From Glaciecola amylolytica (lineage in GTDB: Bacteria; Bacteroidota; Bacteroidia; Flavobacteriales_D; Crocinitomicaceae): a DNA stretch of 64,000 nucleotides. A model generated the notes under the pieces. It saw only the letters and a program-made list of their open reading frames with translations. It was not told the DNA's origin and made no database searches. Position 1 is the first letter of the stretch; every line of letters starts with the position of its first letter. The position numbers and the translations under genes are program-made. The DNA lies in the NCBI GenBank assembly GCA_003856375.1, contig CP034120.1:186001-250000 (forward strand). Direction: 5' to 3'. Positions 27,966 to 36,455 of this stretch are shown piece by piece.

Positions 27966-29810
27966 TTATTCTACTGTAACGGATTTTGCAAGGTTTCTTG
28001 GCTGATCCACGTTACAGCCTCTCATCACGGCAATGTGATAACTTAAAAGCTGAAGTGGAATAGTTGCCAGGATCGGAACCAAATGTTCGTCTGTGTCCGG
28101 AATTTCGATCACGTGGTCAGCCATTGCTTTCACGTCTGTGTCTCCTTCCGTAACGATTGCGATAATCTTTCCTTTACGGGCTTTCACTTCCTGAATGTTG
28201 CTCACTACTTTTTCGTAAGAAGTACCTTTTGTTGCGATTACAAAAACAGGCATTTCTTCGTCGATCAAAGCAATTGGTCCGTGCTTCATTTCTGCTGCCG
28301 GATAACCTTCAGCGTGGATGTATGAAATCTCTTTCAATTTCAAAGCTCCTTCCAATGCAACCGGGAATGAACTTCCGCGACCTAAATAAAGGGCGTTTGT
28401 TGCGTCTTTATAGATTTTTGCAATTTCTTCGATCTCAGCATTGCGCTCCAGAATGCGTTTCACTTTCTCCGGAATGATTTCCAATTCAGACAACATGGTT
28501 CTGAATTTGGACTCGCTCAAAGTTCCTTTTTTGTGAGCCAATGAAAGCGCCATCAAAGTCAGAACGGTTACTTGTGCCGTAAATGCTTTGGTAGATGCCA
28601 CTCCGATTTCAGGTCCTGCGTGAGTATAAGATCCTGCATCTGTAATACGCGAGATGGATGAACCTACCACGTTACAAATTCCCAGAATAGTTGCTCCTTT
28701 TGATTTTGCAAGCTCCAAAGCTGCCAAAGTATCTGCAGTTTCACCTGATTGAGAAACAGCGATTACAATGTCGTTTTCATTGATGATCGGGTTTCGGTAT
28801 CTGAATTCAGATGCGTATTCAACTTCCACGTTGATTCTTGCCAGATCTTCAATTAAATATTCTCCCACCTGACAAGCGTGCCAGGAAGTTCCGCAAGCAA
28901 TCATGACAAGGCGTTGTGCATTGATCATTTTTTGCTCATAATCTTTGATTCCTCCTAAAGAAACCCATCCTTCCGAAGCATTCAAGCGTCCGCGGAAACA
29001 ATCTTTGATAGAACGCGGCTGTTCGTGAATTTCTTTCAACATGAAATGCTCGTATCCGCCTTTTTCAAGTGCTTCCAATTGCATTTCCAATTCCTGAACG
29101 TAAGGAGTTTTCGGCTGGTTGCGCAGGTTTGTAATGTTCAATCCTGTTACCAGGTCAACGACAGCAATTTCTTCGTCCTCCAGATAAACCACCTGATTGG
29201 TGTATTCGATGATCGGAGTAGCGTCAGAAGCTAAATAGAAATCGTTTTCCTTTCCGATTCCGACAACTAACGGAGAACTTTTACGCGCTGCAATCAATTG
29301 ATTCGGGTTGTCAGAAGAAATTACCACGATCGCATAAGCTCCGATTACGTTTTGCAATGCAATTCGAACTGCTTCGGCTAAATCTACGTTTTCTTTTTTC
29401 TGAATATCGTCGATCAGGTGAACCAATACTTCGGTGTCTGTTTGACTTTTGAAGTGGTACCCACGAACGATCAGCTCTTCTTTCAAGCTGTTGTAGTTCT
29501 CAATGATTCCGTTGTGGATCAAAGCGATTTTCTCGTTGTTGGAGAAATGAGGGTGTGCGTTTACGTCATTCGGAGCTCCGTGAGTTGCCCAACGAGTATG
29601 ACCGATTCCTGCATGTCCGGCAAGATTTTTACCAGCTGCGAATTCTTCTAAATTGGACACTTTCCCCTGACGTTTGTACAGGTTCACTTTCCCCGAATCC
29701 AAAAGTGCAATTCCCGCACTGTCGTATCCGCGATACTCCAAACGCTTTAATCCTTTAATTAAAATAGGATAAGCTTCCTTCTTTCCAATATATGCTACAA
29801 TTCCACACAT
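27966..29810 (-). CDS. glmS: Glutamine-fructose-6-phosphate aminotransferase GlmS
   Basis: 614-aa enzyme making glucosamine-6-phosphate for peptidoglycan and LPS. N-terminal glutaminase domain with the catalytic Cys2 (MCGIVAYIG), HTRWATHG and the DTEVLVHL segment; two SIS domains follow (ACGTSWHAC, SQSGETADTLAAL), ending in PRNLAKSVTVE as in all family members. It starts 2 nt after the DUF4270 gene stop. No glmS ribozyme-like leader is seen. Confidence 0.98.
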   Translation of the reverse strand: MCGIVAYIGKKEAYPILIKGLKRLEYRGYDSAGIALLDSGKVNLYKRQGKVSNLEEFAAGKNLAGHAGIGHTRWATHGAPNDVNAHPHFSNNEKIALIHNGIIENYNSLKEELIVRGYHFKSQTDTEVLVHLIDDIQKKENVDLAEAVRIALQNVIGAYAIVVISSDNPNQLIAARKSSPLVVGIGKENDFYLASDATPIIEYTNQVVYLEDEEIAVVDLVTGLNITNLRNQPKTPYVQELEMQLEALEKGGYEHFMLKEIHEQPRSIKDCFRGRLNASEGWVSLGGIKDYEQKMINAQRLVMIACGTSWHACQVGEYLIEDLARINVEVEYASEFRYRNPIINENDIVIAVSQSGETADTLAALELAKSKGATILGICNVVGSSISRITDAGSYTHAGPEIGVASTKAFTAQVTVLTLMALSLAHKKGTLSESKFRTMLSELEIIPEKVKRILERNAEIEEIAKIYKDATNALYLGRGSSFPVALEGALKLKEISYIHAEGYPAAEMKHGPIALIDEEMPVFVIATKGTSYEKVVSNIQEVKARKGKIIAIVTEGDTDVKAMADHVIEIPDTDEHLVPILATIPLQLLSYHIAVMRGCNVDQPRNLAKSVTVE

Positions 29811-29812
29811 GT

Positions 29813-31159
29813 CTATTTGAATTCAGTATATTTAATAACCAACTTAGGTTTTGTTTTGTAAGGTGATGCCGGACCGTTAAAAATAATACGCTCGGCTGTA
29901 CAGGTAAAGTATTTCGAAGATTGATTGATATACAAACCTCTGTTTTCTGCTTTCCCTGAAACAATATCCTGGATGTAATCTCTTAAATCGAGCACAAATG
30001 CTTTTTGGTTATTGTCATAAGTAGCTGTTCTGAAGGATACAATTTTTCCACTGTCTGTTTTGTATCCGATTTCCAATGTGACACTCGGATAATAATAGTT
30101 CCCGGTCTGATAAGCTACAGGAAGGTAAAGAAGTGCATTGTTGATCAGCGAGTTGCTTTTCAGGTTGTTAACCGAAGGAAACTCAATAACTCCCATATTG
30201 TCAAAAGACTGAGTATAGAATTGAGTTTGCCCGTTTAAAGGATTTGCAAGAACATCCGCTACATGGTAACCGGTGTGATCAATTTCTACATGGTTGAAAT
30301 CACCACATGCAGCATTCACTACTAACTCAATTCTACCTTGTTGGGTAGGAGTAGTGGAATGTTTATAGTAAATCGTCAGCTTTGTTTGGCTGTTCCCCAG
30401 ATTAAAGTACAAAACAGCTCCTTTTCCACTTGTTGGGTTTGTATTTGTAACCTTTATTTTGAATCCTTCAAAGTAATGAGAACTCAAAAAAGCATCGCTG
30501 CTGGCAAATGCACCATTTCCGGCAATAATATCGTTTACGAACTGCTGTCCCAAAGCATTGTCCAGTTTTAATCGAAGCTGCGGATTCAACGTATCAATGT
30601 CGCCGTCATTATCCGTGTCAATCGTAATTCTGGAAGTGGTGTTTGGTGTTTGCGTAGCTGATCCCGGTTCCACAAGATCTACTCCTGTTGTTGCCTTTGC
30701 TGTGTTTCTGTAATAAACAGAGTCTTTATGCAATGCATCTGTAAGCTTATAGACTTCAAAAGTTTGAGGATCTAATTTACCGTAATAACCTCCATAGTTC
30801 AAACTTAAAACCACCGAATCAATCGTTGCAGTTCCTGATGGAATTGTGACCAAACCGTTGATGGTAAACTGAGAGTACAAAGAAGCATTTACAATTCCGA
30901 ATTTCGGATCATGGTAAGCCCCGACAGTTCCGAAAATTTGATTGTCAGTTGGCAGTGTATCTTGCGAAACTGAATATGTTTTCAATTGAAAAGTGTCTTT
31001 TCCGCCTGCCGCTAAAAGGTCTTCCACGCTAAGAGCTTCAGTCCCGAATTTAGAGGATTTCTTCTTGCAGGAAGGTAAAACGGAAATAGCTAAGACAAAA
31101 CAAGCGGAAAGTAAAAATGCTTTCCGCCAGTTGTTATGTAGTTTTTTTAGATTCATCAT
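29813..31159 (-). CDS. DUF4270-family lipoprotein
   Basis: 448 aa. Signal sequence with lipobox SVLPSC at about residues 25-30, then a beta-rich DUF4270-type body: early phrase LPTDNQIFGTVGAYHDPKFG, middle SVVLSLNYGGYYGK, and a C-terminal ERIIFNGPASPYKTKPKLVIKY. DUF4270 proteins are Bacteroidota outer-membrane or surface lipoproteins of unknown function and usually lie beside glmS and the glycogen-synthase-like gene, exactly as here (2-nt gap to glmS, 4-nt overlap with the upstream gene). Confidence 0.88.
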   Translation of the reverse strand: MMNLKKLHNNWRKAFLLSACFVLAISVLPSCKKKSSKFGTEALSVEDLLAAGGKDTFQLKTYSVSQDTLPTDNQIFGTVGAYHDPKFGIVNASLYSQFTINGLVTIPSGTATIDSVVLSLNYGGYYGKLDPQTFEVYKLTDALHKDSVYYRNTAKATTGVDLVEPGSATQTPNTTSRITIDTDNDGDIDTLNPQLRLKLDNALGQQFVNDIIAGNGAFASSDAFLSSHYFEGFKIKVTNTNPTSGKGAVLYFNLGNSQTKLTIYYKHSTTPTQQGRIELVVNAACGDFNHVEIDHTGYHVADVLANPLNGQTQFYTQSFDNMGVIEFPSVNNLKSNSLINNALLYLPVAYQTGNYYYPSVTLEIGYKTDSGKIVSFRTATYDNNQKAFVLDLRDYIQDIVSGKAENRGLYINQSSKYFTCTAERIIFNGPASPYKTKPKLVIKYTEFK

Positions 31160-31986
31160 TGTATCAAAATGCCTTCTTCTATGACTTTGTCAAAGAACTC
31201 TGATAGTCCTTTTGTTAAGTGTTCTTCAGGTAAATAATTTAGTTTCAAACAAGTTGCTTCATCGTACACTCTTTGCAAATCAGCCGGAATTGCTTCACTG
31301 CTTTGAACAACTCCGTCAGAGAACGTAACAGCAGCTTTAGTTATTGCATCCAGAGTAGGCGATTTAACTAAATTTGTGACTTCGTCATCAAAACCGTCGA
31401 ACTTCAATTTTTCGTGAAAGCGCTCATCCCAGGAAGATTCGAAACCTTCTTTGTGGTCATAAATGCTGTAAACGACTTTTGTATCGGCGAAATGAGGATC
31501 CTTATTGTAGATCTTTTTGATGTACAAAGGCATCAAAGAAGTCATCCATCCGTGACAGTGAATCACATCCGGCTTCCAACCCAATTTCTTAACGGTCTCC
31601 AAAACACCGCGGCAGAAAAACATACTTCTTTCATCATTGTCTGTGAAATCAGCACCTTTGTCGTCTGCTACATTGGTTTTGCGTTTAAAGAACTCATCGT
31701 TATCGATAAAATAAACCTGAAGACGAGCCGCAGGAATAGATGCTACCTTGATGATTAGTGGATGATCATTGTCGTCAATAATGATATTCATTCCCGAAAG
31801 GCGGATTACTTCGTGAAGCTGGTGTCTTCTCTCATTAATACTACCAAAGCGAGGTGTGAAAACGCGTATCTCTTTACCATTCTCCTGAGTCCCTTGCGGA
31901 AGTTTACGAGCGTTGTGAGAAATTTCTGTTTTAGCAAGAAATGGATATATTTCCTGAGAAACAAAGAGAATTCTTTTCTTTTCCAT
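31156..31986 (-). CDS. Miniature glycogen/starch synthase-like protein (GT5 N-terminal half only)
   Basis: 276 aa, about half the length of glycogen synthase. It corresponds to the N-terminal Rossmann half of GT5 enzymes: KRILFVSQEIYPFLAKTEIS at the start, PDVIHCHGWMTSLMPLY in the middle. The donor-site motif KxGGL is replaced by KTEIS, and the whole C-terminal donor-binding domain is missing, so normal ADP-glucose transfer is unlikely. The ORF ends on a normal stop that overlaps the DUF4270 start, and this short form is usual in Bacteroidota, so it is not a recent truncation. Role unknown. Confidence 0.9.
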   Translation of the reverse strand: MEKKRILFVSQEIYPFLAKTEISHNARKLPQGTQENGKEIRVFTPRFGSINERRHQLHEVIRLSGMNIIIDDNDHPLIIKVASIPAARLQVYFIDNDEFFKRKTNVADDKGADFTDNDERSMFFCRGVLETVKKLGWKPDVIHCHGWMTSLMPLYIKKIYNKDPHFADTKVVYSIYDHKEGFESSWDERFHEKLKFDGFDDEVTNLVKSPTLDAITKAAVTFSDGVVQSSEAIPADLQRVYDEATCLKLNYLPEEHLTKGLSEFFDKVIEEGILIQ

Positions 31987-32022
31987 AGAATTCGATAGGG
32001 GAATTTTTGAATATTACAAGTG

Positions 32023-32030
32023 CAAAATTA
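32023..32030 (-). promoter_or_regulatory. -7 promoter element for the GT5-like/DUF4270/glmS operon
   Basis: TAATTTTG on the minus strand fits TAnnTTTG; 37 nt from the ATG at 31986. It is back to back with the panC promoter. Confidence 0.55.
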
Positions 32031-32063
32031 AGAAAAAAACACGGAATCTTCAAGATATTAATA

Positions 32064-32071
32064 TAGTTTTG
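32064..32071 (+). promoter_or_regulatory. -7 promoter element for panC
   Basis: TAGTTTTG fits TAnnTTTG. It covers the in-frame TTG at 32069, so translation must begin further on; the GTG at 32102 is 31 nt downstream. Confidence 0.55.
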
Positions 32072-32101
32072 CCTGCTTGTTTTGAACGAAAGGGTATAAA
32101 T

Positions 32102-32941
32102 GTGGAAATAATTAACACGGTTGAGGAGCTAAAACAGGCTTTAAACTCACTCCGAAAAGAAGGTAAACACATTGGTTTTGTGCCAACTATGGGAGCTTTG
32201 CATCAAGGTCATATGGACTTGATAAGTCGCGCTGGCGCTGAATGTGACGTGGTAGTGGCAAGTGTTTTTGTAAACCCGACTCAATTCAATAATCCATCCG
32301 ATTTAAAGTTGTATCCACGTACTCCGGAAGCGGATGCCGAGTTGTTGAAAAAATTTGGCTGCGACTTCGCTTTTTTTCCTTCTGTTGAAGAAATTTATCC
32401 TGAAAACTGGATAGTTCCCCGGGTAGATTTGGGGAGTTTGGACCGGGTAATGGAAGGTCAGTTCAGACCGGGACATTTCAACGGAGTTGTTCAGGTTGTT
32501 TCGCGCCTTTTTGAAATCGTGGAACCGCATAAAGCATTCTTCGGACTGAAAGATTTTCAACAGGTTGCAGTGATCAAACGAATGGTTTCCGAATTGAAGA
32601 TGCCGGTTCAGATCGTAGCTTGTGAAACGCTGAGAACCGAAAAGGGTTTGGCGATGAGCAGCAGAAACAAGCGCCTTTCCGATGAACAAAAAGAAGAGGC
32701 TCTGATTATCTATCAAACCCTTTCCCGCGCAAAACGCGATGCTCAAACCTATTCGCCTTCCGAAACCTTGAAAAGAGCGAAAGCATTCTTTGAATCCGGA
32801 AGTCTTAAGCTGGAGTATCTGAATATTGTTCACCCGGAAACTCTGGAAGATCTGGAAGACGATTGGATTCCGGGAGCAACGATGTGTATTGCTTGTTTTT
32901 GCGGAGAAGTGAGACTGATTGATAATATAACCTTGAATTGA
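32102..32941 (+). CDS. panC: Pantothenate synthetase PanC
   Basis: Joins pantoate and beta-alanine with ATP in coenzyme A synthesis. 279 aa from the GTG at 32102 (GTG-GAA-ATA, preceded by AAAGGG), which gives the usual start EIINTVEELKQAL; the TTG at 32069 lies inside the promoter. Motifs: GFVPTMGALHQGHMDLI (HxGH ATP site), VFVNPTQFN, FGLKDFQQVAVIKRM and the KMSKS-like SSRNKRLS. panD follows 115 nt later, keeping the two beta-alanine/pantothenate steps together. Confidence 0.96.
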   Translation: MEIINTVEELKQALNSLRKEGKHIGFVPTMGALHQGHMDLISRAGAECDVVVASVFVNPTQFNNPSDLKLYPRTPEADAELLKKFGCDFAFFPSVEEIYPENWIVPRVDLGSLDRVMEGQFRPGHFNGVVQVVSRLFEIVEPHKAFFGLKDFQQVAVIKRMVSELKMPVQIVACETLRTEKGLAMSSRNKRLSDEQKEEALIIYQTLSRAKRDAQTYSPSETLKRAKAFFESGSLKLEYLNIVHPETLEDLEDDWIPGATMCIACFCGEVRLIDNITLN

Positions 32942-33025
32942 AAATTGAGAAGGGAAAAATTGAAAAGCAGATTTTTTGAATAAGCCTGTTAACTTTTCAA
33001 TTCTACATTTTACATTCTCAATTTT
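32941..33025. repeat. AT-rich inverted repeat in panC-panD spacer
   Basis: Left arm (32941-32968) with AAAATTGAGAA and ATTGAAAAG pairs with a right arm (32993-33025) carrying CTTTTCAAT and TTCTCAATTTT. The arms match except for a short middle mismatch. It may act as a panC terminator or be a small dispersed element; similar vocabulary occurs in the spacers near 59580 and 61920. Confidence 0.6.
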
Positions 33026-33029
33026 ACAT

Positions 33030-33037
33030 TAACTTTG
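33030..33037 (+). promoter_or_regulatory. -7 promoter element for panD
   Basis: TAACTTTG fits TAnnTTTG and lies 19 nt before the panD ATG, directly after the inverted repeat. Confidence 0.55.
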
Positions 33038-33056
33038 CACTTCGATTTTTACAAAC

Positions 33057-33407
33057 ATGTTGATACAAGTAGTCAAATCAAAAATTCACCGCGTACGCGT
33101 CACTCAAGCAGAATTAAATTACGTAGGAAGTATTACCATTGATGAAGCATTGATGGATGCATCCGATTTGGTTGAAGGAGAACGTGTTCAGGTAGTCAAT
33201 ATTAATAATGGTGAACGTTTGGAAACTTACGTTATAAAAGGTGACAGAGGAAGCGGAACAATTTGTTTGAATGGTCCGGCTGCCAGAAAAGTTTCCGTTG
33301 GTGATATGATCATCGTTATCGGTTACGGTTACATGACTCCTGAAGAAGCAAGATCGTTTAAACCGTCTTTGGTTTTTCCAAATGAATTGACTAATTTGAT
33401 AGTCTGA
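33057..33407 (+). CDS. panD: Aspartate 1-decarboxylase PanD
   Basis: 116-aa pyruvoyl enzyme that makes beta-alanine from aspartate. The self-cleavage site is the Gly-Ser of [10 protein letters not shown], with the Ser becoming the pyruvoyl group. [16 protein letters not shown] at the start and the [20 protein letters not shown] core are typical. Its stop overlaps the next ATG (TGATG), so the flippase-like gene is co-translated. Confidence 0.97.
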   Translation: MLIQVVKSKIHRVRVTQAELNYVGSITIDEALMDASDLVEGERVQVVNINNGERLETYVIKGDRGSGTICLNGPAARKVSVGDMIIVIGYGYMTPEEARSFKPSLVFPNELTNLIV

Positions 33408-34432
33408 TGAAAAAAGCAGCGGGTATTCTTCTAAAAACAGTTCTTCCACTGGCCTTAGGTGTTTATCTGATCTGGTATTTTTTTCACTCCATGGAACCCG
33501 CGGTGAAAGATGCTTTCTACAAAGCACTTCGCGAAGCCAATTATTTCTGGATTTTCCTGTCCTTACTATTAAGTTTCTTTGCCTTGCTTTCCAGAGCTTA
33601 TCGCTGGAAGTATTTATTGGAGCCAATGGGATACAAAACTCCTTTCTGGAACCGTTATCATGCAATTATGATTGGTTACATCGTGAACCTGACGATTCCA
33701 AGAGCGGGAGAAGCTTCAAGAGCTGCAATGCTGTATCGCTCAGACGGTGTTCCTTTTTCCAAATCTTTCGGAACGATTCTGGCAGAACGCGTTTTCGATT
33801 TAATCATGCTGCTTTCCGTTGCGCTTTTGGCGTCTGTAATCGGTGCCGGTGATTTTTGGAAACTTAAGGGATTGATTGAAGCGAATTTTTCCGGTGATCC
33901 CGAATCTGCTTCCAGGTTTCAGTTAATCAAATGGATTGTTATCGGATTTTTCTTGCTTGCGTTTGGGATTGTATTTCTCATTAAAAAGATTCGCGATAAA
34001 GTATTCGGGTTTGTTAAAGGCTTATTTGCAGGTGTTTTATCCGTTTTCAAAACAAAGCACCCGTTTGCATTTATCGGCCACACCTTGTTCATCTGGATTC
34101 TGTATGTCGTCTATTTCGCGATATGTTTTTTTGCACTTCCTGAAACGTCTGAAGTTCCACCTACGGGAATGTTGCTTGCTTTTTTAGCGGGTTCTTTGGG
34201 AATTACTTTGACCAATGGCGGAATCGGAATTTTCCCCTTGGTTGTAGGATTGGTTATCGAATACTATCTGAAAGATCAATACGGTGATCAGGCTCGTGGA
34301 ATCGGCTATGCACTTGGGGCAATTATCTGGTCAACTCAAACACTTTTGCTTATTGTTTTAGGCTTGTTGTCCTTTTATCTCTTACCAAAAAACTATTCAA
34401 AAGATGGGGAAATTCGAACAGATCAGGAATAA
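33407..34432 (+). CDS. Lysylphosphatidylglycerol-synthase-like membrane flippase domain protein
   Basis: 341 aa with about eight membrane helices, of the UPF0104/AglD-like family (the transmembrane half of MprF without its synthase). Typical blocks: NLTIPRAGEASRAAML (conserved PRAGE), FGTILAERVFDL and TNGGIGIFPLVVGLVIE. Members are thought to move lipids or lipid-linked sugars across the inner membrane; the substrate is unknown. It overlaps panD by 1 nt and rfaE2 by 29 nt. Confidence 0.92.
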   Translation: MKKAAGILLKTVLPLALGVYLIWYFFHSMEPAVKDAFYKALREANYFWIFLSLLLSFFALLSRAYRWKYLLEPMGYKTPFWNRYHAIMIGYIVNLTIPRAGEASRAAMLYRSDGVPFSKSFGTILAERVFDLIMLLSVALLASVIGAGDFWKLKGLIEANFSGDPESASRFQLIKWIVIGFFLLAFGIVFLIKKIRDKVFGFVKGLFAGVLSVFKTKHPFAFIGHTLFIWILYVVYFAICFFALPETSEVPPTGMLLAFLAGSLGITLTNGGIGIFPLVVGLVIEYYLKDQYGDQARGIGYALGAIIWSTQTLLLIVLGLLSFYLLPKNYSKDGEIRTDQE

Positions 34433-34919
34433 GATTACTTCATTGGATGAAATGACGAACCGCATTCAGGATTGGAAAAAAGCGGGAGAAAAAGTGGTTT
34501 TCACCAACGGATGCTTCGATATTTTGCACGAAGGACATGTGACTTACCTGGCAAAATCTGCTGATTTCGGAAGTAAACTGATCATTGCGATCAACACAGA
34601 TGCTTCCGTCAAACGACAAGGAAAAGGGGAGGAGCGACCAATCAATCCGGAAGCTTCAAGGGCTTTGATTCTCGCAGCTTTGGAATTTGTAGACGGAGTT
34701 GTATTCTTTGATGAAGATACGCCTGTTTCGGTGATCGAAACCCTGAAGCCGGGCGTTTTGGTAAAAGGAGCCGATTACGATGCCGATGAAACGGATTCTT
34801 CCAGTAAGAAATACATTGTGGGCCGGGAAGTGATTCTGGCAAATGGTGGTGAAGTGAAAACCGTGAGTTTGGTGGAAGGTTTCAGTACCACGAATATTGT
34901 GAAGAAGCTAAAGGCTTAA
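34404..34919 (+). CDS. rfaE2: Heptose-1-phosphate adenylyltransferase RfaE2
   Basis: 171-aa cytidylyltransferase-fold enzyme, the stand-alone C-terminal half of HldE, making ADP-heptose for LPS. It shows FTNGCFDILHEGHVTYL (with the HxGH-type site), INTDASVKRQGKGEERPIN and the end GFSTTNIVKKLKA. It overlaps the flippase-like gene by 29 nt and touches the convergent gene at 34916 by 4 nt. The kinase half (RfaE1) is not in the window. Confidence 0.95.
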   Translation: MGKFEQIRNKITSLDEMTNRIQDWKKAGEKVVFTNGCFDILHEGHVTYLAKSADFGSKLIIAINTDASVKRQGKGEERPINPEASRALILAALEFVDGVVFFDEDTPVSVIETLKPGVLVKGADYDADETDSSSKKYIVGREVILANGGEVKTVSLVEGFSTTNIVKKLKA

Positions 34920-35386
34920 TCATCTTCTGTTTTCTGACTTTTTACGTAAAATTTAATCCAGAAAATCAGGGATAATAATCCGATAACCATCGAAGGATAA
35001 TAGCTCCAGAATCTGAAACTTGAATAGAAATCCAATTCATCCCTTGAAATACCGATGAGTCTCCGAAGGTGTTTGATTTCGTAATCTTTTTTGGTCAACA
35101 GTTCGTATTTCAAATCGAATAATTCCAGTTTTTTCCTGAAATCCGAGGATCTAAAAGCGTTCAGTCCCTTTTTTAGTTTGTTCAGAATCTTGATTTCATC
35201 ATACAATACCTTGGATTCATTATTCATGAGATCCAGCTTGTAACTCAGTTCACTTTGCCGGATTTCAATCTCTTTGATCTTGTCGGTTGGATAGATAATA
35301 TTGAACAGGATGGTTCCGATGCACATGGTCAATAGAAATTTGAACACGTTGTCGCCGGATGATAAAAAACTACTTGCTGTTTCCAT
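34916..35386 (-). CDS. Two-helix membrane protein with central coiled coil
   Basis: 156 aa, not recognised. One helix near the N-terminus (VFKFLLTMCIGTILFNIIY, ~15-33) and one near the C-terminus (MVIGLLSLIFWIKFYV, ~133-148) enclose ~95 residues rich in Lys, Glu and Leu with heptad spacing (KIKEIEIRQSELSYKLDLM...). Both ends should lie on the same side of the membrane. It begins 1 nt after the stop of the EVE-like protein gene, so the two form a unit. The final 4 nt overlap rfaE2. Confidence 0.75.
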   Translation of the reverse strand: METASSFLSSGDNVFKFLLTMCIGTILFNIIYPTDKIKEIEIRQSELSYKLDLMNNESKVLYDEIKILNKLKKGLNAFRSSDFRKKLELFDLKYELLTKKDYEIKHLRRLIGISRDELDFYSSFRFWSYYPSMVIGLLSLIFWIKFYVKSQKTEDD

Positions 35387-35387
35387 A

Positions 35388-36356
35388 TCAATGATTCGTT
35401 AAGCGGTCAAAAATGGAATCGTTTTCAACTTCCAGATTTTTCCGGATATTTTGAATGGAATCCATGTAAGGAATGTACTCTGTCGGGATCGTTTCCCGGT
35501 TTATCTTCATACTGATTTCATCATTGGTGCAGCCATTCAGAAACATAGATAAAATCAAACTGGTTATGATCAACGATTTTCCAACCGGTAACTTGATATT
35601 AATGAATCCGGGTGAGTTTAAACTCAGTTTGACTGTGGTCGCATCAATCTTTTCTCCAAAGTTGAAATCGGCGTTTACTTTGGAAATGAGCCCCAAATAA
35701 TTGTCAAATAAATCCTTCAGATCCGTCAAACTGATTTCCGATTCTTTGTTGATTCTCAAAGACAAAAAACAATCACCATCCTTGATGTACAATTCTTCCA
35801 TTAAGGAATCAATGAAATCAGCATGCTGTTTAATGGAAACAATCGTGTGGGAATGTTTCAGTAAATAGAACAACGAATTGTAATAGTGGTGTTTGACGGA
35901 AGTTTTCAGCCAATTCACCTTTCTTCGTTTGAGATAAGAACCCGGTGATAAATCCGTTTCTGCTGCGTGATAGATTTCATCGTCGGCAATTTCACCGATA
36001 CTGAATAGATCCGATTCTTCAGATGGAATCAGGATCACATCGCCTTTTTTCAGGTTTTTGAAAGTGAACAGTTTGTTGATGGTTTTGGTAACGGATGATT
36101 TTTCTCCGGATCCCAACCAGTCGTAAGGAACATTTCTGTATTTGTAACTGTTTGTGATGACGGATTTTCGGAGATATTCCAGATTCTCTTCCCGAATATC
36201 TGAAGCGGAAATAAAATTCCAGTTGATTCCAATATATCCGTTTTGAATAAAATCGGCATAATCTTCTCCGTCAGCCCGGAAATACCAGTATTCCTTTTGG
36301 CTGTTTATTTCTGCAACATGGTCGAAAACAGGGATTGTATTTTTTAGATTAAGCAT
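35388..36356 (-). CDS. EVE/PUA-like domain protein with one membrane helix
   Basis: 322 aa. Residues ~22-135 resemble the EVE/PUA-like sensor domain seen at the N-terminus of Mrr-type and other defence nucleases: EYWYFRADGEDYADFIQNGY, IGINWN and KKGDVILIPSEESDLFSIGEI. No nuclease motif follows. A mixed region (~150-255) leads to one membrane helix (SLIITSLILSMFL, ~268-280) and a short C-terminal tail. If the N-terminus is cytoplasmic, it could read a modified nucleotide or nucleic acid and act on the membrane with its coiled-coil neighbour. The domain match is by eye, and function is inference. Confidence 0.7.
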   Translation of the reverse strand: MLNLKNTIPVFDHVAEINSQKEYWYFRADGEDYADFIQNGYIGINWNFISASDIREENLEYLRKSVITNSYKYRNVPYDWLGSGEKSSVTKTINKLFTFKNLKKGDVILIPSEESDLFSIGEIADDEIYHAAETDLSPGSYLKRRKVNWLKTSVKHHYYNSLFYLLKHSHTIVSIKQHADFIDSLMEELYIKDGDCFLSLRINKESEISLTDLKDLFDNYLGLISKVNADFNFGEKIDATTVKLSLNSPGFINIKLPVGKSLIITSLILSMFLNGCTNDEISMKINRETIPTEYIPYMDSIQNIRKNLEVENDSIFDRLTNH

Positions 36357-36455
36357 GTGGTGGTGGATTGGTGGTGTTTAGCTGCGATAATTCAAAGTTC
36401 AGGATACAGAATCAGATTCCATATCCCGAACTTCTTTTATTCCCGTGTTTTAGGG

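Noticed and set aside
31156-31986. Glycogen-synthase-like gene as a frameshifted pseudogene
   Set aside because: The frame is intact, its stop overlaps the next start, no C-terminal remnant follows, and short forms of this kind are normal in the lineage.
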